The notes: generated from the sequence alone by a model not told the origin. DNA of 58,040 nucleotides from Bryobacterales bacterium (GCA_020847975.1 JADLBD010000116.1:1-58040), one strand, 5' to 3'; shown: positions 35,358 to 44,179, numbered from the stretch's first letter. Numbers and translations are program-made.

Positions 35358-36242
35358 ATGAACGTATTTGTCACTGGCGCGAGCGGATATATCGGCGGCG
35401 TGATCACGGAATACTTGAGGAAGGCCGGCCACACGGTGAGCGGCCTGGCGCGGTCCGATGACGCGGCGGAGAAGGTGCGCAAACTGGGCGCCACGCCGGT
35501 CACCGGAGACCTGCGGAATCCGGCAAGCGTGGTTGCGGGCGCGGCTCGGGCCGACGTGGTGATTCATACGGCAATGGCTTGGGGACCGGATTCGGCGGCG
35601 CTCGATCAACAAACGGTGCGCGCCACGCTGGACGCGTTACGCGGCAGCGGAAGGGCATTCCTGTACACGAGCGGGGTGTGGGTGATTGGCGATACCAAGG
35701 GACGCGTTGCGGGAGAGCTGACGGTATTGCGGCCGCCGGCGCTGGTCGCCTGGCGGCCCGCCGTGGAGAAGATGGTGATCGAGAGCCGGGACGCAAAGGT
35801 GGAAGGGGTGGTGATCCGGCCGGCGATGGTATACGGACGCGGTGGGGGAACGGTGGGCGGCTTTGTCCGCCAGGCAAGGACGCAAAAGCTGGTGAGGATT
35901 GTCGGCACGGGGAACAACCACTGGAGTTTCATCCACGTGGACGCGCTGGCGGAGCTTTATGTACGGGCGGTGGAGCAAACCCCGGGAGGGGAGTTGTTTT
36001 TGGCGGCGGACGGCCCGGCATTCACGGTGCGTATCGTTGCGGAGACGGTGGCCACGATGAATGAGGCGCGAGTGCAGTTGTGGCCTCTCGATGAGGCCCG
36101 GCAGCAGATTGGAGCGATGGCGGATGCCTTGGTGATGGACCAGAGGGTCATGAGCACAAAGGCAGGCCGGATGTTGGGCTGGGCGCCGAAATGGCCGAAT
36201 GTGCTCGATGAGATCCGGAGCGGATCGTACGTGGGCGGATAG
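35358..36242 (+). CDS. NAD-dependent epimerase/dehydratase-like protein
   Basis: The 294-residue protein is an atypical extended SDR. Glycine motif: MNVFVTGASGYIGG. GDLRNPASV, ADVVIHTAMAWG and WSFIHVDALAELYVRA follow. The usual catalytic YxxxK is not clear, since the region reads LYTSGVWVIGDTKG, so it may be a nucleotide-binding reductase or sensor. ATG 35358 is chosen because the Rossmann motif begins there. It starts 17 bases after the HDOD stop, so the two may form one transcript. The stop abuts a hairpin repeat. Confidence 0.83.
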   Translation: MNVFVTGASGYIGGVITEYLRKAGHTVSGLARSDDAAEKVRKLGATPVTGDLRNPASVVAGAARADVVIHTAMAWGPDSAALDQQTVRATLDALRGSGRAFLYTSGVWVIGDTKGRVAGELTVLRPPALVAWRPAVEKMVIESRDAKVEGVVIRPAMVYGRGGGTVGGFVRQARTQKLVRIVGTGNNHWSFIHVDALAELYVRAVEQTPGGELFLAADGPAFTVRIVAETVATMNEARVQLWPLDEARQQIGAMADALVMDQRVMSTKAGRMLGWAPKWPNVLDEIRSGSYVGG

Positions 36243-36506
36243 GCAGTCTGGCTTGCCCTTGTAGACTTGGCCGCGAGGCCAGACTCGCGCAACAAGCACC
36301 GTAGGCGGAGTTTGGCACACCGTGAACAGAATCCTCCAGTCCCCTACACGGCAGCTTCGCTCTTCACGGTTTACCAGTGATTTCGAGTTAGCAATCGGAT
36401 CATTTGCCAGCTTTTGCAGGGCAGCAATAATGCGTTCTCGATTCGGCCTGTCCAGTTTGTCGATGTACTTTGCTGCATCGCGAGAGAGTTGGACGCGATA
36501 GGCCAA
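36243..36506 (-). CDS. RelE/ParE-type toxin lacking its own stop codon
   Basis: From TTG 36506 the frame reads MAYRVQLSRDAAKYIDKLDR, then NRERIIAALQKLANDP and SCRVGDWRILFTVCQ, a clear RelE/ParE core. The domain ends near VWPRGQVYKG (about 36250). No in-frame stop follows: the frame stays open through the whole epimerase gene on the other strand to 35637. A hairpin repeat lies where the last codons should be, so the end was probably overwritten. Coordinates given cover only the toxin domain. It lies 22 bases after the probable antitoxin. Confidence 0.65.
36245..36285. repeat. Nested hairpin element at the shared 3' end of the epimerase and the toxin
   Basis: AGTCTGGC (36245-36252) and GCCAGACT (36278-36285) are perfect 8-bp arms. 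Inside them TGGCC (36268-36272) and GGCCA (36277-36281) form a second stem around GCGA. The element starts three bases after the epimerase stop and encodes the last residues of the toxin frame. It may be a dispersed palindrome. Confidence 0.55.
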
Positions 36507-36528
36507 TTTTGATATCTCGTTCTTAGCC

Positions 36529-37065
36529 TTACAAGAGTGATTCCAGATCTATAGTCTCGCCTCTTTCATGCTCGGCCAGAGCCTTGGAGACGTCCTCACC
36601 AACCCTGGGATCGAAGCTCAGTTCAAAGTGCTCGATAATGTCCTCCAGTTCCTCCATTTGCCGGCGTAGAATCTTCAATGGACCTCTGGTGAGAAGGTTT
36701 GTTGTGAATCCAAGATCGTCGAGCATACTGACGAGAGCAGACATGCCGGAGAGCAACTCCCTTAGTTGAACGATGGCCGCTTGAAGATCCCTTGGGGCCA
36801 TCTGAACGATGCTGTTAGCATGTCTGATGGTGCGCCTGGTCTTGCGATTGGTCCACCGAAGGAGAACGGGAATTATCAGTCCCCGGGAATGTTGTCGCAG
36901 CTTTACGGTGAGTGTGGCAACGGCGGCCATAGTTTGGTAGTAGACCATGTCACCAGGCCCAAAAGCAGCTTCCCTCATGCTCTCCGCCTTCTCCCCACGC
37001 TTAAGAGCATAGCATTCGCTGTGCTGGACTGACCTTGGCAGATCCACCAGGAGGCCAATTGCCAT
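36529..37065 (-). CDS. Probable antitoxin of unusual length, upstream of RelE
   Basis: The 178-residue protein has no family that I recognise. The C-terminus (VSKALAEHERGETIDLESLL) resembles the toxin-binding tail of RelB-type antitoxins, and the toxin gene follows by 22 bases. The first 130 residues hold two amphipathic or hydrophobic helices (MAAVATLTVKLRQHSRGLII, LLSGMSALVSMLDDLGF). A long acidic helix (LRRQMEELEDIIEHFELSFD) follows. No RHH or AbrB fold is obvious. GGAAAG six bases before ATG 37065 supports this start, and internal ATGs (36978, 36948) would shorten it. Confidence 0.5.
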   Translation of the reverse strand: MAIGLLVDLPRSVQHSECYALKRGEKAESMREAAFGPGDMVYYQTMAAVATLTVKLRQHSRGLIIPVLLRWTNRKTRRTIRHANSIVQMAPRDLQAAIVQLRELLSGMSALVSMLDDLGFTTNLLTRGPLKILRRQMEELEDIIEHFELSFDPRVGEDVSKALAEHERGETIDLESLL

Positions 37066-37120
37066 CCGGTTCTTTCCATCAGCATACTCAGCACAGACGC
37101 AGGCAGGATTGTCAACGCAG

Positions 37121-37137
37121 GCGGCTGTGACAGCCGC
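37121..37137 (-). repeat. Palindrome at the stop codon of the DUF1080 gene
   Basis: GCGGCTGT-g-ACAGCCGC (37121-37137) ends inside the TAG stop (37137-37139). In the coding direction it reads TAGCGGCTGTCACAGCCGC. It shares the core CTGTCACAG with the palindrome at 7397-7413, which also begins at a TAG stop. It may act as a terminator stem. Confidence 0.5.
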
Positions 37138-37751
37138 TATTTCTTTGCCGGCAATTTGCGGAACATGAGGTTCCGGTACTCGACGACGCTTCCTTTATTG
37201 TGCTGCTGAAGCGCGAGGTAGCCCTTCATATGGAGGCGCTTCTCATCGACGTAATCGACGGTGACCTTGCCGTTCACTTTGATGATGATGTGATTACCGT
37301 CGGCGATGATGTCCTGGGTCCACCAGGTGTCGTCGGGGACGAGTTGGTCGTAGACCTTGACGAGGTTGTAGAGGGAACCGGTCTTGACCGGATCCTTGTG
37401 GGTGTTGTTGACCTGGGCCTCGTAGCCGTTGGGCCAGCCGGGCATGAATTCGGCGCGGAAGTACATGCCGGAATTGCCGCCGTGGTTCAATTTGACCTCG
37501 GCGCGGAATTCGCAGTTTTCGCACTGCTCGCCCATCCAGAAGAGGTGGCTGCGCTCGCCGTCGCCGACGATGGCTCCGTTCTTGACGCTCCAGCTTTCGG
37601 GATTGTCGCCGGCCTTCCAGCCATTGAGGGTCTTGCCGTCGAACATCGAGACCCATCCATCCTTGCCCGGCTTGGGGGCCTTGTCGGCGGCCGCGGCGAG
37701 GATGGTTGCCGCCGCGGTGAGAAGAGAAAAAAGAATCCACTTGGCTTTCAT
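37137..37751 (-). CDS. DUF1080 / 3-keto-disaccharide hydrolase-like lectin-fold protein
   Basis: The 204-residue protein has a signal peptide (WILFSLLTAAATILAAAADK). The body is concanavalin-like: GWVSMFDGKTLNGWKAGDNP, SWSVKNGAIVGDG, FRAEVKLNHGGNSGMYFRAE and DIIADGNHIIIKVNGKVTVD. This matches DUF1080, a domain common in Acidobacteria and Planctomycetes and renamed as 3-keto-disaccharide hydrolase in some databases. It starts five bases after valS ends, so may be co-transcribed. A role in polysaccharide handling outside the cell is inferred. Confidence 0.88.
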   Translation of the reverse strand: MKAKWILFSLLTAAATILAAAADKAPKPGKDGWVSMFDGKTLNGWKAGDNPESWSVKNGAIVGDGERSHLFWMGEQCENCEFRAEVKLNHGGNSGMYFRAEFMPGWPNGYEAQVNNTHKDPVKTGSLYNLVKVYDQLVPDDTWWTQDIIADGNHIIIKVNGKVTVDYVDEKRLHMKGYLALQQHNKGSVVEYRNLMFRKLPAKK

Positions 37752-37756
37752 ATGTT

Positions 37757-40342
37757 CTATCCAACTTCTGCGGTTTCAAACGTAACGGACACCACTTCAA
37801 ACTGGTTCGCTTCGAGACTATCCCTGGTTTCGACAGTGCAGTTTGCGGCGCGAACCGCCCCCATCACGTCCGCCTTGACGGAATCGAAGAGGAGGGCGGT
37901 TTCCGCATTGCAGGCAAGGTGAAGCGAGCCGATGGAGCGCCCAACCGAAACGCCGGATTCGCTCTTGGTTTTGTTTACCGTGCTCAAGGCGGAGATGGCT
38001 GTGTCAAATAGCTGGCCGGCGGCGCCTTGAGTGGGCAGATCCGCGGCAGTGGGCCAGGGCGCGCGATGAATGCTGCCATGCCCCGTCTCCCCGGCGAAGG
38101 CCCAGGACCAGATCTCCTCCGTAATGTAGGGAACGAAGGGCGCAAAGAGGCGCAGGAGGACGTTGAGCGCCAGCCGCAGGGTGGCGACGGCGGAGCCGCG
38201 TCCGGCGGGGTCGGTTTCCGATCGGGACCGGGCTTTGACGAGTTCGAGATAGCTGTCGGTGAGGCCGCGCCAAAAGAAGCGCTCGATCTCGCCGAGGGCG
38301 TAAGAATGCTCGTACTTGAGGAACTGCTCAGTGGCGCGCTCGACGAGTTGCCGGAGTTGCTCGAGGAATGCCAGGTCAAGAGGATGGGAAATAGGGTAGG
38401 GCCCGGCGGTTTGCATGAGGACGAACTTACCGGCGTTGAAGAGTTTCGTCACCAGGCGCTTGCCCACCTTGAGGACATTGGTGTCGAAAGCGGTATCGGC
38501 GCCGAGGCGCGCATTGGCGGACCAGTAGCGCACGGCGTCGGCGCCGTATTCGTCGAGCAGGTGCATCGGCGTAACGACGTTTCCCTTGCTTTTCGACATC
38601 TTCTTGCGGTCCGGGTCGAGCACCCATCCGGAGATGGCAACGTGATGCCACGGGACATCGGCCGCGTGGAGCCACGCCTTCACAACCGTGTAGAAGGCCC
38701 AGGTGCGGATGATCTCATGGCTTTGCGGGCGCACGTCGAACGGGAACAGGTTCGAGTGCAGTTTCGGATCTGTTATCCATCCGGAGGCGATTTGCGGGGT
38801 GAGGGAACTGGTGAACCAGGTGTCGAAGACGTCGGCTTCGGCAACGAATCCGCCGGGCTGATTGCGCTGGGATTCGGCAAATCCCGGCGGAGCGGTTGCC
38901 ATGGGATCGACAGGCAGGGTTTCTTGAGCGGCGAGAATCGGCTGGGCGTAATCGGGATTGCCCTCGCCATCGAGGCGGTACCAGCAAGGGAACGGGACAC
39001 CGAAATAGCGCTGGCGGGAGATGCACCAGTCAAACTGAAGGTTTTCCGTCCACGTGCGGTAGCGGTGTCCCATGAATTCGGGATGCCACTGGATGCGGTT
39101 GCCGCAAGAGATGAGTTCGTCCTTTTTGTCGAGCAGGCGGACGAACCACTGGCGCGTGGAGATGAACTCGAGGGGCTGGTCGCCTTTCTCGAAATACTTG
39201 ACGGCATGCTCGATGGGCTTGGGGGGATTGACGAGGGCGTCGCCGAGGAGATGCTCCACCATGATTTTGCGCGCCTGTTTGGTGTTCTTACCCGCGAGGT
39301 GGGCATAGGCCTCGTTGGCGGCCGCGGGGTTGGTGCTTTCCCATCCGGGCTCGCCGTAGGTGACAGGCATGAGCCGGCCGTTGCGGCCGAGGATCTGGCG
39401 GTTGGGGAGGCCTTGCTCGCGCCACCAGCGGACGTCGGTGGCGTCTCCGAAGGTGCAGACCATGAGGATTCCGGTGCCCTTTTCGGGATCCGCAAGTTCG
39501 CTGGGGAAGATGGGGACCGGGGCATGAAAGACAGGGGTGACGGCGCGTTTGCCGAAGTAGGGCTTGTAGCGCGGATCATCGGGATGGGCGGTGACGGCGA
39601 CACAGGCGGCGAGCAGTTCGGGGCGGGTGGTAGCGATGATGAAGGTGGTGTCCGAGCCCTCGACCCCGAAGCGGATGTCGTGGAAATGGCCGGCGGTGTT
39701 GCGGTCTTCGACTTCGGCCTGGGCGACGGCGGTCTGGAAATCGACGTCCCACATGGCGGGAGAGTCGACGGCGTAGATGTGGCCCTTCTCGAAGAGGTCG
39801 AGGAAGCTGTACTGGGCGGCGCGGCGGCAACGCTCGTCGATGGTGGAGTACTCCTGATGCCAATCGACGGAAAGACCGATGCGGCGCCAGAGAGACTTGA
39901 AGGCTTTTTCGTCCTCGGCGGTGAGGCGCAGGCAGAGTTCGATGAAATTCTGCCGCGAGACACTGACGGGATGCTTCTCCTTAGCCGCGGCGTCCGTGTC
40001 GAAGTTTTCCACGTAGGGGACAGTGGGGTCACAGCGGACGTTGAAGAAGTTCTGCACGCGGCGCTCGGTGGGAAGGCCGTTATCGTCCCAACCCAGGGGA
40101 TAGAAGATGTTGCGGCCCGTCATGCGCTGGAAGCGCGCCATAAGGTCCGTATGGGTGTAGGAGAAGACGTGGCCGACGTGGAGAGACCCGGAAACAGTGG
40201 GCGGCGGCGTATCGATGACGAAAGAGTCACCGCGGGCGCGGGTGGGGTCGAAACGGTAAACGCCCCAGGCCTCCCACTGGTTGTCCCAGGATTCCTCGGC
40301 CTGGCGGGAATCGAAATGCTTCGGTAGTTGCGAAATATCCAT
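37757..40342 (-). CDS. valS: Valyl-tRNA synthetase
   Basis: The 861-residue class I synthetase shows the HIGH-type motif PPPTVSGSLHVGHVFSY, the IFYPLGWDDNGLPTERRVQN block, and DRKKMSKSKGNVVTP as the KMSKS loop. An editing domain lies between them. It is shorter than the enterobacterial enzyme and resembles the archaeal-type ValS used by some bacteria. It charges tRNA-Val. Its start at ATG 40342 lies 78 bases before the gspD remnant. Confidence 0.95.
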   Translation of the reverse strand: MDISQLPKHFDSRQAEESWDNQWEAWGVYRFDPTRARGDSFVIDTPPPTVSGSLHVGHVFSYTHTDLMARFQRMTGRNIFYPLGWDDNGLPTERRVQNFFNVRCDPTVPYVENFDTDAAAKEKHPVSVSRQNFIELCLRLTAEDEKAFKSLWRRIGLSVDWHQEYSTIDERCRRAAQYSFLDLFEKGHIYAVDSPAMWDVDFQTAVAQAEVEDRNTAGHFHDIRFGVEGSDTTFIIATTRPELLAACVAVTAHPDDPRYKPYFGKRAVTPVFHAPVPIFPSELADPEKGTGILMVCTFGDATDVRWWREQGLPNRQILGRNGRLMPVTYGEPGWESTNPAAANEAYAHLAGKNTKQARKIMVEHLLGDALVNPPKPIEHAVKYFEKGDQPLEFISTRQWFVRLLDKKDELISCGNRIQWHPEFMGHRYRTWTENLQFDWCISRQRYFGVPFPCWYRLDGEGNPDYAQPILAAQETLPVDPMATAPPGFAESQRNQPGGFVAEADVFDTWFTSSLTPQIASGWITDPKLHSNLFPFDVRPQSHEIIRTWAFYTVVKAWLHAADVPWHHVAISGWVLDPDRKKMSKSKGNVVTPMHLLDEYGADAVRYWSANARLGADTAFDTNVLKVGKRLVTKLFNAGKFVLMQTAGPYPISHPLDLAFLEQLRQLVERATEQFLKYEHSYALGEIERFFWRGLTDSYLELVKARSRSETDPAGRGSAVATLRLALNVLLRLFAPFVPYITEEIWSWAFAGETGHGSIHRAPWPTAADLPTQGAAGQLFDTAISALSTVNKTKSESGVSVGRSIGSLHLACNAETALLFDSVKADVMGAVRAANCTVETRDSLEANQFEVVSVTFETAEVG

Positions 40343-40420
40343 GTACGTCGATAGGGATCGGAGGGTAAACCTTCAGGGTATCAAAGGGAGGGGCTCAGAA
40401 AATGCTGGGGGACTCGGATG

Positions 40421-40610
40421 GTCAGCCGCTCCGCCCTCAGCAGCCGGCCCTTCAACTCCTCGCTTGCCTCCGTCAGAGGATTGGTTGTCGTAAACCACAC
40501 GCGGTGTCATGAAAACAATCAGCTCCGCGTGCGACTTCGTGTACGTGCGGTTCCCAAACAATGCTCCAATGACAGGCAGGCGGAGCCGTCACCTGCGTTG
40601 ACATTGCGCT
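40421..40610 (-). pseudogene. Decayed partial copy of the gspD 3' end
   Basis: The segment matches the end of gspD at two places. Bases 40421-40585 correspond to about 40747-40907, and the last 20-25 bases correspond to about 40990-41012, with roughly 80 bases deleted between. In frame it still reads FGNRTYTKSHAELIVFMTPR, very like FGNRTYKKARTELIVFMTPR of gspD, then is frameshifted. It lies just downstream of gspD, so a tandem duplication that decayed is likely. The rest of the gap 40343-40733 shows no gene. Confidence 0.8.
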
Positions 40611-40733
40611 GGGCCTTAGTCTGGCCGGGTGGCGCCGGCCTTTGCCCGGATGCCGTGATTTGGGGGGGATTGCCACCCCCGGATTCCGCTTCTTGCGCAG
40701 CGTTGCCGGCTGAGGTTCAAACCGTCCCTGAAA

Positions 40734-42986
40734 TCAGCGTTCCTTGATCAGCCGCTCCACCCTCCGCAGCCGGCCCTTCAACTCCTCGCTTGCCTCCGTC
40801 AGTTGATTCGTGTCGTAAATCACTCGCGGCGTCATGAAAACAATCAGCTCCGTACGCGCCTTCTTGTAGGTGCGGTTCCCAAACGCCGCTCCAATGACAG
40901 GCAGGCGGTGCAGACCAGGGATCCCGGAACTGCCCTCGCTATTGGTCTCCTGAATGATCCCCGCAATCGCCACCGTATCCCCATCCTGAACCGTCACCTG
41001 CGTGTTGACATTGCGCTTGCTGAACGACGGGGATTGAATGCTCGCTGAAGCCGCAGGCGGCACCGCGCTGCTCACCTCCTGGTTGATCATCAGCGTGACG
41101 ATTCCGCTCGGAATCACGCGCGCGAGTATTTGCAGGGTGACGCCGGCATTGCGGTTCGTGATGCTGTTGGCGAACACCGAATTCCCGCCCGTCTGGACGC
41201 CGCTCGGCGATGTGGCGCTCAGAGTCGGCACTTCCTCGCCCACATTCACCAGTGCCGGAATGCTGTCGGTGGCAATCACGGACGGAGCCGAAATGGTTTT
41301 TGCCCGTCCGGTGGATTCCTGCGCCGAGAGGAAGGTCAGCAATTCCTTCGTCTGCCCCACCAGGTGCGCTGTCTGGAGCGTGGTCGTCAGGCCATCCATG
41401 CCCGCCTGAAGAATGCCTTTGTTGTTTTCGCGGCCCGCAGTGCGCTTCTGGAGGAATGCCTGCACGCCGCTCGCGAAATCGCCCGTAAGCTGCACCTCAT
41501 AGATCCGCGCCTCAATCAAGACCTGCCGCGGGGGAACATCCAGTCTTTCGAGCAGCCGCAGAATCTGGTCGTACTCGGCCGGCGTGGCCTGGATCAGGAG
41601 CGTGTTGTCGAACGGATTGGGGACAACGCGGGGAATTCTCACATTCTGTGTTCCCGCAGCCGCCGCGCCGAGGTAGGCGCCCGTGAGATCGGTACCGGCG
41701 GGGGGAGGCGTCGACGTAGCGGCCGGTGTCGTGAGAGGAACAGCGGAAGAGGCGCTTTGCGGAAGAACGCCGCCGCCGCCATAGGCGGGCGCACCATAGC
41801 CCATACCGCCGTAACCCATCCCGCCGTAACCCATGCCGCCATAGCCCATACCGCCATAGCCCATGCCGCCGTAACCCATGCCGCCATAACCCATGCCGCC
41901 ATAACCCATGCCGCCGTAGCCCATGCCGCCATAGCCCATGCCGCCGCCCATGCCGCCGTAGCCCATGCCGCCATAACCCATGCCGCCGTAGCCCATGCCA
42001 CCGCCCATGCCGCCGTAACCCATGCCGCCATAGCCCATCATCCCCATCATTCCGATCATCCCCATTCCTGCTCCGCCGCCGTAGAGCGCCATGATCGCCA
42101 TGGAGAGCATGAACGCCTGGCCGTACTTGACCCGGTAGACGTAGTTGTCCGTGGACCCTGCGGTGCTCTTGACGGGCACGTCGAGTTTCTTGATCCAGCG
42201 TTCCACTTCCTCGAAGACGCCGGGGTTCGGAGCCACGGCGATGATGGTGTTGATGCGGTCAACGGCCAGAAACTTAATCGAGCTGTTCTTCTCGCTCATC
42301 GCGTATGCCTTGAAGACCGCGTCGAGTTCCTTGGCGATGTCCGACGGACGCCCGTTCTTGGTCTCAAACAGCCTCACGCGCTTGCTGGCGAAGGTGTCGC
42401 TGTCGAAGAGGGCGATCAGTTCCATCGTGCGCCGCAGGTTGCGGTTGTTGTCCAGAACCAGCAGGAGATTAGCGGGATCGTAAGTGGATACGGATGATCC
42501 TTCGCCGCGGAACGGTTCGAGCAGCTTCACCATGTCCGCCACCTGCACATACTTGAGGAAAACGAGGTTCAGCGACATTCGCTCGTCCTCGGGAATGTCC
42601 TGCGGATTGGTGGTGGTTTGCGGTTTGAGAGGGAGCCGGCTTACTTCAGCGATAGGCACAATACGGAAGATGTCGCCCACCTGCACCATCGCCGCCCCAT
42701 TGATGCGCAGAATCGTCTCGAGCAGCGAGCGTACTTCCACGCCTCGGATCTCCCCGTAGGTATGGATGATGACACTGCCTTTGATTCGCGGGTCGAGGAT
42801 ATAGTTGATCTTCAGCCGGCGGGCGAGAATGTCGATCACGTCGGTAAGCGAGGCATTGGGTAAATCCAGAACCATCGGAGCCCCGGCTGGGGCGGCCGCC
42901 GGCGGCTGCTGGGCCGGCTGCTGCTGCGGGGCCTGCGGATACAGCAGAGTGGCGCAAAGTAGAAGGCTCAGAAACCGGGTGTGCAT
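40734..42986 (-). CDS. gspD: Type II secretion secretin GspD with a Gly-Tyr-Met-rich insert
   Basis: The 750-residue protein has a signal peptide (MHTRFLSLLLCATLLYPQ), N-terminal secretin domains (VLDLPNASLTDVIDILARRL) and a secretin C-domain. The latter includes VLIEARIYEVQLTG, VGEEVPTL, VTLQILARVIPSG and FGNRTYKKARTELIVFMTPR. Secretins form the outer-membrane channel of the T2SS. A tract of about 15 GYGGM repeats (41791-42039) interrupts the region between N2/N3-type domains, near residues 320-400. ATG 42986 is chosen because the frame upstream is antisense-like. It is the last gene of the operon. Confidence 0.9.
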   Translation of the reverse strand: MHTRFLSLLLCATLLYPQAPQQQPAQQPPAAAPAGAPMVLDLPNASLTDVIDILARRLKINYILDPRIKGSVIIHTYGEIRGVEVRSLLETILRINGAAMVQVGDIFRIVPIAEVSRLPLKPQTTTNPQDIPEDERMSLNLVFLKYVQVADMVKLLEPFRGEGSSVSTYDPANLLLVLDNNRNLRRTMELIALFDSDTFASKRVRLFETKNGRPSDIAKELDAVFKAYAMSEKNSSIKFLAVDRINTIIAVAPNPGVFEEVERWIKKLDVPVKSTAGSTDNYVYRVKYGQAFMLSMAIMALYGGGAGMGMIGMMGMMGYGGMGYGGMGGGMGYGGMGYGGMGYGGMGGGMGYGGMGYGGMGYGGMGYGGMGYGGMGYGGMGYGGMGYGGMGYGGMGYGAPAYGGGGVLPQSASSAVPLTTPAATSTPPPAGTDLTGAYLGAAAAGTQNVRIPRVVPNPFDNTLLIQATPAEYDQILRLLERLDVPPRQVLIEARIYEVQLTGDFASGVQAFLQKRTAGRENNKGILQAGMDGLTTTLQTAHLVGQTKELLTFLSAQESTGRAKTISAPSVIATDSIPALVNVGEEVPTLSATSPSGVQTGGNSVFANSITNRNAGVTLQILARVIPSGIVTLMINQEVSSAVPPAASASIQSPSFSKRNVNTQVTVQDGDTVAIAGIIQETNSEGSSGIPGLHRLPVIGAAFGNRTYKKARTELIVFMTPRVIYDTNQLTEASEELKGRLRRVERLIKER
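41791..42039 (-). repeat. 15-bp tandem repeat coding for (GYGGM)n in gspD
   Basis: About 15 near-identical 15-bp units (Gly-Tyr-Gly-Gly-Met) run in frame. Two shorter interruptions (Gly-Gly-Gly-Met) split them into blocks of about 2, 3 and 10. The units differ mainly at third positions, TAC or TAT and GGC or GGT, which suggests selection on protein sequence. Confidence 0.9.
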
Positions 42987-42990
42987 GTCG

Positions 42991-43443
42991 TTACTTCCCC
43001 GTGCTTGCCGATGCGGTGTTGTGCGCTTCCTGGGCGCGCTTCCAGACGGCGGCCTCCGTCTCATTGAGTTCCGTCTTCTTCGCCGTCCAATGCCGCGGAC
43101 CGAATGGGCTCGGCCCGGTGAACGCCACCGAATCACCGGCGTCCGTGGCTGTCCAGTCCGTGGGGACCGGCGCCGGCGTCTCCGCCTTCTGCTCCGGACC
43201 GCGCATGATACCGAACGGCGTTTTCCGGTAGGTCCACGCCTGGCCCTTGGGGTCCACCCAGCGGTAGAGACCCGGTGAGATTTCCTTTGCGTCCGCGGGG
43301 ATTGTGACCGGGGCGGGAGTCTTCCGGGCGGGTTTGGCCTTCGACGCCGCCTTCGCCGGAGCGGTCTTCTTCGCCGGCTGCTGGGCCAGGGCGGCGGACG
43401 CGAACACCGCCAATGCGGCCAATGACATGGTTATTTTTTTCAT
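42991..43443 (-). CDS. Small secreted Ala/Lys/Pro-rich protein in the T2SS operon
   Basis: The 150-residue protein has a signal peptide (MKKITMSLAALAVFASAALA) and a Lys/Ala/Pro-rich linker. A compact C-terminal domain (about 50-120) contains EISPGLYRWVDPKGQAWTYR. No known family was recognised. GAGGAG seven bases before the ATG supports the start. It lies between the GspC-like gene (22 bases away) and gspD (four bases). Position suggests an accessory T2SS or secretin-associated factor. Confidence 0.75.
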   Translation of the reverse strand: MKKITMSLAALAVFASAALAQQPAKKTAPAKAASKAKPARKTPAPVTIPADAKEISPGLYRWVDPKGQAWTYRKTPFGIMRGPEQKAETPAPVPTDWTATDAGDSVAFTGPSPFGPRHWTAKKTELNETEAAVWKRAQEAHNTASASTGK

Positions 43444-43465
43444 GCGAAAGACTCCTCTTCTCTCT

Positions 43466-44179
43466 TTACTTGCTGACCGGCTCCCAGCGGCATACCTTGC
43501 CGAAGGGCGACTCCGAGACCACCTTGCGCTTGCCGTCCACCACCGTGCCGGGAGGCGAAGGATCGTTGGCGTTGCATGCCGAAATGCCCATGCCCATATC
43601 CGCCCCGGGACCCGTGCGCGCCGGCTCGGGAGGCTTCGGCGGAGCCGCCTGGATCGAGGTGACCGGCCCGGGGCGGCCCGACTCGGCCGGCGGCGCCGCC
43701 GAGCGGTCCTGCAATTCGGCAAACCGCTTGACGAACTTCTTGTCCTCCCACTCGAGGGTGAGCGCATCGTTTCCGATTTCCGCCAGCTTGAACTCGCCCA
43801 CCTTGTCACCCGCCTTGAAGGGACGCTGCCGCCCCGGGCCGTCGTTGAGAATCGCCGTCAGGCCGTCCCCCAGGTTCATCACGCCGTAAAATTTCGGGAA
43901 TGCAGGCACGGGCTTCGGCGCGGCTTGTTCCACAACCACATTCGGATTGCGGTCCTTCGAGAACAGCATCTGCTGGGCCACGTCCAGATAGCCGGCGGCT
44001 TGCAGCGAGGCCGGAGCAGGCTGCGGCGTAACCGGAGGAGGCGGAGCAGGCTTCACCACCTGCGACAGCATCTTCTTTTCCCGTTCCCGCGCGGCTTGCC
44101 ATTCCTGCCGCAACTGCCGCCCCAGCAGTCCCAGCGAAACCAGCAGAACCAGATTGAGCGTCCACAGCTTCTTTCTCAA
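43466..44179 (-). CDS. GspC-like T2SS inner-membrane protein
   Basis: The 237-residue protein has one N-terminal membrane segment (LWTLNLVLLVSLGLLGRQ). A Pro-rich periplasmic linker follows, then a small beta domain (about 95-160, FYGVMNLGDGLTAILNDGPG then FKAGDKVGEFKLAEI) resembling the HR domain of GspC. GspC links the inner-membrane platform to the secretin. A Cys-containing C-terminal tail is present. It overlaps the GspM-like stop by four bases. Assigned from position and layout, not from strong motifs. Confidence 0.6.
   Translation of the reverse strand: MRKKLWTLNLVLLVSLGLLGRQLRQEWQAAREREKKMLSQVVKPAPPPPVTPQPAPASLQAAGYLDVAQQMLFSKDRNPNVVVEQAAPKPVPAFPKFYGVMNLGDGLTAILNDGPGRQRPFKAGDKVGEFKLAEIGNDALTLEWEDKKFVKRFAELQDRSAAPPAESGRPGPVTSIQAAPPKPPEPARTGPGADMGMGISACNANDPSPPGTVVDGKRKVVSESPFGKVCRWEPVSK

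Noticed and set aside
35637..36242. Continuation of the RelE toxin frame through the epimerase gene
   Set aside because: The sequence is His/Arg/Pro-rich antisense of a clear enzyme gene. It reflects a missing stop rather than a real domain.
38027..40327. 766-codon open frame opposite valS
   Set aside because: It exactly shadows valS, is Gly/Asp/Val-rich without motifs, and has no ribosome-binding site.
41791..42039. Regular short repeats considered as a CRISPR array
   Set aside because: The 15-bp units are contiguous, in frame and without spacers, and sit inside gspD.
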